Source: Apostichopus japonicus
Taxonomy: Eukaryota > Echinodermata > Holothuroidea > Aspidochirotida > Stichopodidae
Reading direction: 5' to 3'
Assembly (NCBI RefSeq): GCF_037975245.1
Contig: NC_092580.1
Span: 139,001-203,000 of the forward strand
DNA: 64,000 nucleotides
Every line of letters begins with the position of its first letter. Position 1 is the stretch's first letter. The notes beneath the pieces are model-generated. The model ran no database searches. It was not told the origin of the DNA and saw only the letters and a list, made by a program, of their open reading frames with translations. A program made the translations under genes and the position numbers. Below, in pieces: positions 13,423-24,734 of the stretch.

Positions 13423-14663
13423 AACTTTAAGTATTAGAAACGAACATAGATTTATATCAACTGCTGTCGTGGCGCGGTTGGTTGCTCTGTACCTCGAGAG
13501 CGTGACGTATTTTGGATCGCGGGCTCGAGACCAGGTGGGGGCAGTTTTCTTTTGCCGCGATCTCATACGGTCTCTGGAACTTTAAGTATTAGAAACGAAC
13601 ACAGATTTATATCAACTGCTGTCGTGGCGCGGTTGGTTGCTCTGTACCTCGAGAGCGTGACGAATTTTGGATCGCGGGCTCGAGACCAGGTGGGGGCAGT
13701 TTGTTTTTGCCGCGATATGGTACGGTCTCTGGAACTTTAAGTATTAGAAACGAACATAGATTTATATCAACTGCTGTCGTGGCGCGGTTGGTTGCTCTGT
13801 ACCTCGAGAGCGTGACGTATTTTGGATCGCGGGCTCGAGACCAGGTGGGGGCAGTTTGTTTTTGCCGCGATATGGTACGGTCTCTGGAACTTTAAGTATT
13901 AGAAACGAACATAGATTTATATCAACTGCTGTCGTGGCGCGGTTGGTTGCTCTGTACCTCGAGAGCGTGACGTATTTTGTATCGCGGGCTCGAGACCAGG
14001 TGGGGCAGTTTGTTTTTGCCGCGATCTCATACGGTCTCTGGGAACTTTAAGTATTAGAAACGAACATAGATTTATATCAACTGCTGTCGTGGCGGGGTTG
14101 GTTGCTCTGTACCTCGAGAGCGTGACGTATTTTGGATCGCGGGCTCGAGACCAGGTGGGGGCAGTTTGCTTTTGCCGCGATCTTATACGGCCCCTGGAAC
14201 TTTAAGTATTAGAAACGAACATAGAATTATATCAACTGCTGTCGTGGCGCGGTTGGTTGCTCTGTATCTCGAGAGCGTGACGTATTTTGGATCGCGGGCT
14301 CGAGACCAGGTGGGGGCAGTTTGCTTTTGCCGCGATCTCATACGGTCTCTGGGAAATTTAAGTATTAGAAACGAACATATATTTATATCAACTGCTGTCG
14401 TGGCGCGGTTGGTTGCTCTGTACCTCGAGAGCGTGACGTATTTTGGATCGCGGGCTCGAGACCAGGTGGGGGCAGTTTGCTTTTGCCGCGATCTCATACG
14501 GTCTCTGGAACTTTAAGTATTAGAAACGAACATATATTTATATCAACTGCTGTCGTGGCGCGGTTGGTTGCTCTGTACCTCGAGAGCGTGACGTATTTTG
14601 GATCGCGGGCTCGAGACCAGGTGGGGGCAGTTTGCTTTTGACGCGATCTTATACGGTCTCTGG

Positions 14664-14817
14664 AACTTTAAGTATTAGAAACGAACATAGATTTATATCA
14701 ACTGCTGTCGTGGCGCGGTTGGTTGCTCTGTACCTCGAGAGCGTGACGTATTTTGGATCGCGGGCTCGAGACCAGGTGGGGCAGTTTGCTTTTGCCGCGA
14801 TCTGGTACGGTCTCTGG
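14664..14817 (+). repeat. Representative 154-bp monomer
   Basis: This unit has four G after CAGGT and only two G before the next AACTTTAAG, so it is one base shorter than the common form at the first G run. Length polymorphism in the array is almost entirely confined to these two G runs, which fits replication slippage there, plus a rare 2-bp TG insertion elsewhere. Confidence 0.92.
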
Positions 14818-15591
14818 AACTTTAAGTATTAGAAACGAACATAGATTTATATCAACTGCTGTCGTGGCGCGGTTGGTTGCTCTGTACCTCGAGAGGGTGA
14901 CGATTTTTGGATCGCGGGCTCGAGACCAGGTGGGGGCAGTTTGCTTTTGCCGCGATCTGGTACGGTCTCTGGAACTTTAAGTATTAGAAACGAACATAGA
15001 TTTATATCAACTGCTGTCGTGGCGCGGTTGGTTGCTCTGTACATCGAGAGCGTGACGATTTTTGGATCGCGGGCTCTAGACCAGGTGGGGGCAGTTTGCT
15101 TTTGCCGCGATATGGTACGGTCTCGGGAACTTTAAGTATTAGAAACGAACATAGATTTATATCAACTGCTGTCGTGGCGCGGTTGGTTGCTCTGTACCTC
15201 GAGAGCGTGACGTATTTTGGATCGCGGGCTCGAGACCAGGTGGGGCAGTTTGTTTTTGCCGCGATATGGTACGGTCTCTGGAACTTTAAGTATTAGAAAC
15301 GAACATAGATTTATATCAACTGCTGTCGTGGCGCGGTTGGTTGCTCTGTACCTCGAGAGCGTGACGTATTTTGGATCGCGGGCTCGAGACCAGGTGGGGG
15401 CAGTTTGCTTTTGCCGCGATCTTATACGGTCTCTGGAACTTTAAGTATTAGAAACGAACATATATTTATATCAACTGCTGTCGTGGCGCGGTTGGTTGCT
15501 CTGTACCTCGAGAGCGTGACGTATTTTGGATCGCGGGCTCGAGACCAGGTGGGGGCAGTTTGCTTTTGACGCGATCTTATACGGTCTCTGG
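14664..15591 (+). repeat. Six-monomer sub-block, 928 bp, first of two in block I
   Basis: Order: 154-bp unit with GATCTGGTAC; GAGAGGGTGACG; TCTAGA variant at 15075 with CTGTACATCGAG; four-G unit with GATATGGTAC; GATCTTATAC; ATATATTT with GACGCGATCTT. The next 928 bp begin the same order again. Confidence 0.8.
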
Positions 15592-16519
15592 AACTTTAAG
15601 TATTAGAAACGAACATAGATTTATATCAACTGCTGTCGTGGCGCGGTTGGTTGCTCTGTACCTCGAGAGCGTGACGTATTTTGGATCGCGGGCTCGAGAC
15701 CAGGTGGGGCAGTTTGCTTTTGCCGCGATCTGGTACGGTCTCTGGAACTTTAAGTATTAGAAACGAACATAGATTTATATCAACTGCTGTCGTGGCGCGG
15801 TTGGTTGCTCTGTACCTCGAGAGGGTGACGATTTTTGGATCGCGGGCTCGAGACCAGGTGGGGGCAGTTTGCTTTTGCCGCGATATGGTACGGTCTCTGG
15901 AACTTTAAGTATTAGAAACGAACATAGATTTATATCAACTGCTGTCGTGGCGCGGTTGGTTGCTCTGTACCTCGAGAGCGTGACGATTTTTGGATCGCGG
16001 GCTCTAGACCAGGTGGGGGCAGTTTGCTTTTGCCGCGATATGGTACGGTCTCGGGAACTTTAAGTATTAGAAACGAACATAGATTTATATCAACTGCTGT
16101 CGTGGCGCGGTTGGTTGCTCTGTACCTCGAGAGCGTGACGTATTTTGGATCGCGGGCTCGAGACCAGGTGGGGCAGTTTGTTTTTGCCGCGATATGGTAC
16201 GGTCTCTGGAACTTTAAGTATTAGAAACGAACATAGATTTATATCAACTGCTGTCGTGGCGCGGTTGGTTGCTCTGTACCTCGAGAGCGTGACGTATTTT
16301 GGATCGCGGGCTCGAGACCAGGTGGGGTAGTTTGCTTTTGCCGCGATCTCATACGGTCTCTGGAACTTTAAGTATTAGAAACGAACATAGATTTATATCA
16401 ACTGCTGTCGTGGCGCGGTTGGTTGCTCTGTACCTCGAGAGCGTGACGTATTTTGGATCGCGGGCTCGAGACCAGGTGGGGGCAGTTTGCTTTTGCCGCG
16501 ATCTCATACGGTCTCTGGG
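15592..16519 (+). repeat. Six-monomer sub-block, 928 bp, second of two in block I
   Basis: The first four monomers follow the order of 14664-15591 (TCTAGA at 16003, exactly 928 bp from 15075). The last two differ: one carries GGTGGGGTAGTTTGC, and the other leads into the A-B-C cassette. The same pair of sub-blocks appears in block II at 18071 and 18999. Confidence 0.8.
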
Positions 16520-16984
16520 AAAATTAAGTATTAGAAACGAACATAGATTTATATCAGCTGCTGTCGTGGCGCGGTTGGTTGCTCTGTACCTCGAGAGCGT
16601 GACGTATTTTTGATCGCGGGCTCGAGACCAGGTGGGGGCAGTTTGCTTTTGCCGCGATCTTATACGGTCTCTGGAACTTTAAGTATTAGAAACGAACATA
16701 TATTTATATCAACTGCTGTCGTGGCGCGGTTGGTTGCTCTGTACCTCGAGAGCGTGACGTATTTTGGATCGCGGGCTCGAGACCAGGTAGGGGAAGTTTG
16801 CTTTTGCCGCGATCTCATACGGTCTCTGGAACTTTAAGTATTAGAAACGAACATAGATTTATATTAACTGCTGTCGTGGCGCGGTTGGTTGCTCTGTACC
16901 TCGAGAGCGTGACGTATTTTGGATCGCGGGCTCGAGACCAGGTGGGGGCAGTTTGCTTTTGCCGCGATCTCATACGGTCTCTGG
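16520..16984 (+). repeat. A-B-C cassette in block I
   Basis: A (16520-16674) keeps AAAATTAAG, CAGCTG and TTTTTGATCGC but has TTAGAAACG and AGATTT. B (16675-16829) has ATATATTT and AGGTAGGGGAAG at 16786. C (16830-16984) has ATATTAACTG. Confidence 0.83.
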
Positions 16985-17604
16985 AACTTTAAGTATTAGA
17001 AACGAACATAGATTTATATCAACTGCTGTCGTGGCGCGGTTGGTTGCTCTGTACCTCGAGAGCGTGACGTATTTTGTATCGCGGGCTCGAGACCAGGTGG
17101 GGCAGTTTGTTTTTGCCGCGATCTCATACGGTCTCTGGGAACTTTAAGTATTAGAAACGAACATAGATTTATATCAACTGCTGTCGTGGCGCGGTTGGTT
17201 GCTCTGTACCTCGAGAGCGTGACGTATTTTGGATCGCGGGCTCGAGACCAGGTGGGGGCAGTTTGCTTTTGCCGCGATATGGTACGGTCTCTGGAACTTT
17301 AAGTATTAGAAACGAACATAGATTTATATCAACTGCTGTCGTGGCGCGGTTGGTTGCTCTGTACCTCGAGAGCGTGACGTATTTTGGATCGCGGGCTCGA
17401 GACCAGGTGGGGCAGTTTGTTTTTGCCGCGATCTCATACGGTCTCTGGGAACTTTAAGTATTAGAAACGAACATAGATTTATATCAACTGCTGTCGTGGC
17501 GCGGTTGGTTGCTCTGTACCTCGAGAGCGTGACGTATTTTGGATCGCGGGCTCGAGACCAGGTGGGGGCAGTTTGCTTTTGCCGCGATCTTATACGGCCC
17601 CTGG

Positions 17605-20600
17605 AACTTTAAGTATTAGAAACGAACACAGATTTTTATCAATTGCTGTCGTGGCGCGGTTGGTTGCTCTGTACCTCGAGAGCGTGACGTATTTTGGATC
17701 GCGGGCTCGAGACCAGGTGGGGGCAGTTTGCTTTTGCCGCGATCTCATACGGTCTCTGGGAAATTTAAGTATTAGAAACGAACATATATTTATATCAACT
17801 GCTGTCGTGGCGCGGTTGGTTGCTCTGTACTTCGAGAGCGTGACGTATTTTGGATCGCGGGCTCGAGACCAGGTGGGGGCAGTTTGTTTTTGCCGCGATC
17901 TCATACGGTCTCTGGAACTTTAAGTATTAGAAACGAACATATATTTATATCAACTGCTGTCGTGGCGCGGTTGGTTGCTCTGTACCTCGAGAGCGTGACG
18001 TATTTTGGATCGCGGGCTCGAGACCAGGTGGGGGCAGTTTGCTTTTGACGCGATCTTATACGGTCTCTGGAACTTTAAGTATTAGAAACGAACATAGATT
18101 TATATCAACTGCTGTCGTGGCGCGGTTGGTTGCTCTGTACCTCGAGAGCGTGACGTATTTTGGATCGCGGGCTCGAGACCAGGTGGGGCAGTTTGCTTTT
18201 GCCGCGATCTGGTACGGTCTCTGGAACTTTAAGTATTAGAAACGAACATAGATTTATATCAACTGCTGTCGTGGCGCGGTTGGTTGCTCTGTACCTCGAG
18301 AGGGTGACGATTTTTGGATCGCGGGCTCGAGACCAGGTGGGGGCAGTTTGCTTTTGCCGCGATCTGGTACGGTCTCTGGAACTTTAAGTATTAGAAACGA
18401 ACATAGATTTATATCAACTGCTGTCGTGGCGCGGTTGGTTGCTCTGTACCTCGAGAGCGTGACGATTTTTGGATCGCGGGCTCTAGACCAGGTGGGGGCA
18501 GTTTGCTTTTGCCGCGATATGGTACGGTCTCGGGAACTTTAAGTATTAGAAACGAACATAGATTTATATCAACTGCTGTCGTGGCGCGGTTGGTTGCTCT
18601 GTACCTCGAGAGCGTGACGTATTTTGGATCGCGGGCTCGAGACCAGGTGGGGCAGTTTGTTTTTGCCGCGATATGGTACGGTCTCTGGAACTTTAAGTAT
18701 TAGAAACGAACATAGATTTATATCAACTGCTGTCGTGGCGCGGTTGGTTGCTCTGTACCTCGAGAGCGTGACGTATTTTGGATCGCGGGCTCGAGACCAG
18801 GTGGGGGCAGTTTGCTTTTGCCGCGATCTTATACGGTCTCTGGAACTTTAAGTATTAGAAACGAACATATATTTATATCAACTGCTGTCGTGGCGCGGTT
18901 GGTTGCTCTGTACCTCGAGAGCGTGACGTATTTTGGATCGCGGGCTCGAGACCAGGTGGGGGCAGTTTGCTTTTGACGCGATCTTATACGGTCTCTGGAA
19001 CTTTAAGTATTAGAAACGAACATAGATTTATATCAACTGCTGTCGTGGCGCGGTTGGTTGCTCTGTACCTCGAGAGCGTGACGTATTTTGGATCGCGGGC
19101 TCGAGACCAGGTGGGGCAGTTTGCTTTTGCCGCGATCTGGTACGGTCTCTGGAACTTTAAGTATTAGAAACGAACATAGATTTATATCAACTGCTGTCGT
19201 GGCGCGGTTGGTTGCTCTGTACCTCGAGAGGGTGACGATTTTTGGATCGCGGGCTCGAGACCAGGTGGGGGCAGTTTGCTTTTGCCGCGATCTGGTACGG
19301 TCTCTGGAACTTTAAGTATTAGAAACGAACATAGATTTATATCAACTGCTGTCGTGGCGCGGTTGGTTGCTCTGTACCTCGAGAGCGTGACGATTTTTGG
19401 ATCGCGGGCTCTAGACCAGGTGGGGGCAGTTTGCTTTTGCCGCGATATGGTACGGTCTCGGGAACTTTAAGTATTAGAAACGAACATAGATTTATATCAA
19501 CTGCTGTCGTGGCGCGGTTGGTTGCTCTGTACCTCGAGAGCGTGACGTATTTTGGATCGCGGGCTCGAGACCAGGTGGGGCAGTTTGTTTTTGCCGCGAT
19601 ATGGTACGGTCTCTGGAACTTTAAGTATTAGAAACGAACATAGATTTATATCAACTGCTGTCGTGGCGCGGTTGGTTGCTCTGTACCTCGAGAGCGTGAC
19701 GTATTTTGGATCGCGGGCTCGAGACCAGGTGGGGTAGTTTGCTTTTGCCGCGATCTCATACGGTCTCTGGAACTTTAAGTATTAGAAACGAACATAGATT
19801 TATATCAACTGCTGTCGTGGCGCGGTTGGTTGCTCTGTACCTCGAGAGCGTGACGTATTTTGGATCGCGGGCTCGAGACCAGGTGGGGGCAGTTTGCTTT
19901 TGCCGCGATCTCATACGGTCTCTGGAACTTTAAGTATTAGAAACGAACATAGATTTATATCAGCTGCTGTCGTGGCGCGGTTGGTTGCTCTGTACCTCGA
20001 GAGCGTGACGTATTTTGGATCGCGGGCTCGAGACCAGGTAGGGGAAGTTTGCTTTTGCCGCGATCTCATACGGTCTCTGGAACTTTAAGTATTAGAAACG
20101 AACATAGATTTATATTAACTGCTGTCGTGGCGCGGTTGGTTGCTCTGTACCTCGAGAGCGTGACGTATTTTGGATCGCGGGCTCGAGACCAGGTGGGGGC
20201 AGTTTGCTTTTGCCGCGATCTCATACGGTCTCTGGAACTTTAAGTATTAGAAACGAACATAGATTTATATCAACTGCTGTCGTGGCGCGGTTGGTTGCTC
20301 TGTACCTCGAGAGCGTGACGTATTTTGTATCGCGGGCTCGAGACCAGGTGGGGCAGTTTGTTTTTGCCGCGATCTCATACGGTCTCTGGGAACTTTAAGT
20401 ATTAGAAACGAACATAGATTTATATCAACTGCTGTCGTGGCGCGGTTGGTTGCTCTGTACCTCGAGAGCGTGACGTATTTTGGATCGCGGGCTCGAGACC
20501 AGGTGGGGGCAGTTTGCTTTTGCCGCGATATGGTACGGTCTCTGGAACTTTAAGTATTAGAAACGAACATAGATTTATATCAACTGCTGTCGTGGCGCGG

Positions 20601-20855
20601 TTGGTTGCTCTGTACCTCGAGAGCGTGACGTATTTTGGATCGCGGGCTCGAGACCAGGTGGGGCAGTTTGTTTTTGCCGCGATCTCATACGGTCTCTGGG
20701 AACTTTAAGTATTAGAAACGAACATAGATTTATATCAACTGCTGTCGTGGCGCGGTTGGTTGCTCTGTACCTCGAGAGCGTGACGTATTTTGGATCGCGG
20801 GCTCGAGACCAGGTGGGGGCAGTTTGCTTTTGCCGCGATCTTATACGGCCCCTGG
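17605..20855 (+). repeat. Large higher-order block II, 21 monomers, 3251 bp
   Basis: The block has the same marker series as 14198-17604: ACGGCCCC junction, GACGCGATCTT at about 18050, GAGAGGGTGA at about 18300, TCTAGA at 18482 and 19410, GGTGGGGTAG at 19728, and AGGTAGGGGAAG at 20037. It is shorter by exactly one monomer, and the loss maps between 19728 and 20037. Its first monomer has CACAGATTTTTATC, shared with the monomer that opens the next segment at 20856. Confidence 0.85.
19926..20080 (+). repeat. A/B hybrid monomer in block II
   Basis: A single 155-bp unit carries CAGCTGC, otherwise diagnostic of the left half of monomer A, and AGGTAGGGGAAG, diagnostic of the right half of monomer B. 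It occupies the place where block I has separate A and B monomers, and block II is shorter by exactly one unit here. The first bases are the common AACTTTAAG rather than A's AAAATTAAG, so a second event or gene conversion must be added to a simple A/B crossover. Confidence 0.8.
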
Positions 20856-22717
20856 AACTTTAAGTATTAGAAACGAACACAGATTTTTATCAACTGCTGT
20901 CGTGGCGCGGTTGGTTGCTCTGTACCTCGAGAGCGTGACGTATTTTGGATCGCGGGCTCGAGACCAGGTGGGGGCAGTTTGCTTTTGCCGCGATCTCATA
21001 CGGTCTCTGGGAAATTTAAGTATTAGAAACGAACATATATTTATATCAACTGCTGTCGTGGCGCGGTTGGTTGCTCTGTACCTCGAGAGCGTGACGTATT
21101 TTGGATCGCGGGCTCGAGACCAGGTGGGGGCAGTTTGTTTTTGCCGCGATCTCATACGGTCTCTGGAACTTTAAGTATTAGAAACGAACATATATTTATA
21201 TCAACTGCTGTCGTGGCGCGGTTGGTTGCTCTGTACCTCGAGAGCGTGACGTATTTTGGATCGCGGGCTCGAGACCAGGTGGGGGCAGTTTGCTTTTGCC
21301 GCGATCTCATACGGTCTCTGGAACTTTAAGTATTAGAAACGAACATAGATTTATATCAACTGCTGTCGTGGCGCGGTTGGTTGCTCTGTACCTCGAGAGC
21401 GTGACGTATTTTGGATCGCGGGCTCGAGACCAGGTGGGGGCAGTTTGCTTTTTCCGCGATCTCATACGGTCTCTGGAACTTTAAGTATTAGAAACGAACA
21501 TAGATTTATATCAACTGCTGTCGTGGCGCGGTTGGTTGCTCTGTACCTCGAGAGCGTGACGTATTTTGGATCGCGGGCTCGAGACCAGGTGGGGGCAGTT
21601 TGCTTTTGCCGCGATCTCATACGGTCTCTGGGAACTTTAAGTATTAGAAACGAACATAGATTTATATCAACTGCTGTCGTGGCGCGGTTGGTTGCTCTGT
21701 ACCTCGAGAGCGTGACGATTTTTGGATCGCGGGCTCTAGACCAGGTGGGGGCAGTTTGCTTTTGCCGCGATATGGTACGGTCTCTGGAACTTTAAGTATT
21801 AGAAACGAACATAGACTTATATCAACTGCTGTCGTGGCGCGGTTGGTTGCTCTGTACCTCGAGAGCGTGACGTATTTTGGATCGCGGGCTCGAGACCAGG
21901 TGGGGGCAGTTTGCTTTTGCCGCGATCTTATACGGTCTCTGGAACTTTAAGTATTAGAAACGAACATAGATTTATATCAACTGCTGTCGTGGCGCGGTTG
22001 GTTGCTCTGTACCTCGAGAGCGTGACGATTTTTGGATCGCGGGCTCGAGACCAGGTGGGGGCAGTTTGCTTTTGCCGCGATCTCATACGGTCTCTGGGAA
22101 ATTTAAGTATTAGAAACGAACATAGATTTATATCAACTGCTGTCGTGGCGCGGTTGGTTGCTCTGTACCTCGAGAGCGTGACGTATTTTGGATCGCGGGC
22201 TCGAGACCAGGTGGGGGCAGTTTGCTTTTGCCGCGATCTTATACGGTCTCTGGAACTTTAAGTATTAGAAACGAACATATATTTATATCAACTGCTGTCG
22301 TGGCGCGGTTGGTTGCTCTGTACCTCGAGAGCGTGACGTATTTTGGATCGCGGGCTCGAGACCAGGTGGGGGCAGTTTGCTTTTGCCGCGATCTTATACG
22401 GTCTCTGGAACTTTAAGTATTAGAAACGAACATAGATTTATATCAACTGCTGTCGTGGCGCGGTTGGTTGCTCTGTACCTCGAGAGCGTGACGTATTTTG
22501 GATCGCGGGCTCGAGACCAGGTGGGGCAGTTTGCTTTTGCCGCGATCTGGTACGGTCTCTGGAACTTTAAGTATTAGAAACGAACATAGATTAATATCAA
22601 CTGCTGTCGTGGCGCGGTTGGTTGCTCTGTACCTCGAGAGGGTGACGATTTTTGGATCGCGGGCTCGAGACCAGGTGGGGGCAGTTTGCTTTTGCCGCGA
22701 TCTGGTACGGTCTCTGG

Positions 22718-23339
22718 AACTTTAAGTATTAGAAACGAACATAGATTTATATCAACTGCTGTCGTGGCGCGGTTGGTTGCTCTGTACCTCGAGAGCGTGA
22801 CGATTTTTGGATCGCGGGTTCGAGACCAGGTGGGGGCAGTTTGCTTTTGCCGCGATCTTATACGGTCTCTGGGAACTTTAAGTATTAGAAACGAACATAG
22901 ATTTATATCAACTGCTGTCGTGGCGCGGTTGGTTGCTCTGTACCTCGAGAGCGTGACGATTTTTGGATCGCGGGCTCGAGACCAGGTGGGGGCAGTTTGC
23001 TTTTGCCGCGATCTCATACGGTCTCTGGAACTTTAAGTATTAGAAACGAACATAGCTTTATATCAACTGCTGTCGTGGCGCGGTTGGTTGTGCTCTGTAC
23101 CTCGAGAGCGTAAAGTATTTTGGATCGCGGGCTCTAGACCAGGTGGGGCAGTTTGCTTTTGCCGCGATCTCATACGGTCTCTGGAACTTTAAGTATTAGA
23201 AACGATCATAGATTGATATCAACTGCTGTCGTGGCGCGGTTGGTTGCTCTGTACCTCGAGAGCGTGACGTATTTTGGATCGCGGGCTCGAGACCAGGTGG
23301 GGGCAGTTTGCTTTTGCCGCGATCTGGTACGGTCTCTGG
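22718..23339 (+). repeat. Local duplicate, 622 bp, copy 1
   Basis: Four monomers in order: two GACGATTTTT units (the first with the perfect B box at 22817), a unit with the TG insertion plus TCTAGA at 23133, and an AACGATCATAGATTG unit. The same order starts again 1395 bp (9 monomers) later. Confidence 0.75.
22817..22827 (+). promoter_or_regulatory. Monomer with a consensus-perfect B box
   Basis: Here the usual GGCTCGAGACC reads GGTTCGAGACC, restoring the T that the B-box consensus requires. It is the only instance I noticed. It could be a chance C-to-T change or a relic of the ancestral sequence. The same monomer carries the TTTTT variant upstream, so a Pol III transcript across it would probably still terminate early. 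Confidence 0.35.
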
Positions 23340-24112
23340 AACTTTAAGTATTAGAAACGAACATAGATTTATATCAACTGCTGTCGTGGCGCGGTTGGTT
23401 GCTCTGTACCTCGAGAGCGTGACGTATTTTGGATCGCGGGCTCGAGACCAGGTGGGGGCAGTTTGCTTTTGCCGCGATCTCGTACGGTCTCTGGAACTTT
23501 AAGTATTAGAAACGAACATATATTTATATCAACTGCTGTCGTGGCGCGGTTGGTTGCTCTGTACCTCGAGAGCGTGACGTATTTTGGATCGCGGGCTCGA
23601 GACCAGGTGGGGGCAGTTTGCTTTTTCCGCGATCTCATACGGTCTCTGGAACTTTAAGTATTAGAAACGAACATAGATTTATATCAACTGCTGTCGTGGC
23701 GCGGTTGGTTGCTCTGTACCTCGAGAGCGTAACGTATTTTGGATCGCGGGCTCGAGACCAGGTGGGGGCAGTTTGCTTTTGCCGCGATCTCATACGGTCT
23801 CTGGAACTTTAAGTATTAGAAACGAACATAGATTTATATCAACTGCTGTCGTGGCGCGGTTGGTTGCTCTGTACCTCGAGAGCGTAACGTATTTTGGATC
23901 GCGGGCTCGAGACCAGGTGGGGCAGTTTGCTTTTGCCGCGATCTGGTACGGTCTCTGGAACTTTAAGTATTAGAAACGAACATAGATTTATATCAACTGC
24001 TGTCGTGGCGTGGTTGGTTGCTCTGTACCTCGAGAGGGTGACGATTTTTGGATCGCGGGCTCGAGACCAGGTGGGGGCAGTTTGCTTTGCCGCGATCTGG
24101 TACGGTCTCTGG

Positions 24113-24734
24113 AACTTTAAGTATTAGAAACGAACATAGATTTATATCAACTGCTGTCGTGGCGCGGTTGGTTGCTCTGTACCTCGAGAGCGTGACGATT
24201 TTTGGATCGCGGGCTCGAGACCAGGTGGGGGCAGTTTACTTTTGCCGCGATCTTATACGGTCTCTGGGAACTTTAAGTATTAGAAACGAACATAGATTTA
24301 TATCAACTGCTGTCGTGGCGCGGTTGGTTGCTCTGTACCTCGAGAGCGTAACGATTTTTGGATCGCGGGCTCGAGACCAGGTGGGGGCAGTTTGCTTTTG
24401 CCGCGATCTCATACGGTCTCTGGAACTTTAAGTATTAGAAACGAACATAGATTTATATCAACTGCTGTCGTGGCGCGGTTGGTTGTGCTCTGTACCTCGA
24501 GAGCGTAAAGTATTTTGGATCGCGGGCTCTAGACCAGGTGGGGCAGTTTGCTTTTGCCGCGATCTCATACGGTCTCTGGAACTTTAAGTATTAGAAACGA
24601 TCATAGATTGATATCAACTGCTGTCGTGGCGCGGTTGGTTGCTCTGTACCTCGAGAGCGTGACGTATTTTGGATCGCGGGCTCGAGACCAGGTGGGGGCA
24701 GTTTGCTTTTGCCGCGATCTGGTACGGTCTCTGG
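24113..24734 (+). repeat. Local duplicate, 622 bp, copy 2
   Basis: Same four-monomer order as 22718-23339 at an offset of 1395 bp, with TCTAGA at 24528. A third, shorter relative lies near 25821-26131 and beyond, with TCTAGA at 26080 and GATCAAAGATTG. The monomer just before this copy has a one-T deletion (TTTGCTTTGCCG, at about 24081). Confidence 0.75.

Larger units (their letters stand above)
1..14197 (+). repeat. Array zone 1: 155-bp-dominated, with A-B-C cassettes
   Basis: The zone is rich in monomers with TTTGTTTTTGCC, GATATGGTAC and four-G runs. It contains a recurring three-monomer cassette (A, B, C) marked by GGGAAAATTAAGTATTATAA, CAGCTGC, AGGTAGGGGAAG and ATATTAACTG. It also holds markers ACGAATTTTGG, CAGTTTTCTTTT and ACGGCCCCTGG. 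Reading frames close every one to three monomers. No sequence other than the satellite is present. Confidence 0.85.
14198..17604 (+). repeat. Large higher-order block I, 22 monomers, 3407 bp
   Basis: The block begins after the rare ACGGCCCCTGG junction. Order: an AGAATTATATC monomer, ATATATTT monomers, TTTTGACGCGATCTT, a 154-bp monomer, GAGAGGGTGACGATTTTT, a TCTAGA variant, a 6-monomer near-repeat (928 bp), GGTGGGGTAGTTTGC at 16321, an A-B-C cassette, then TTTTGTATCGC. The next block repeats nearly the whole series. 3407 bp divided by 22 is 154.9. Confidence 0.85.
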
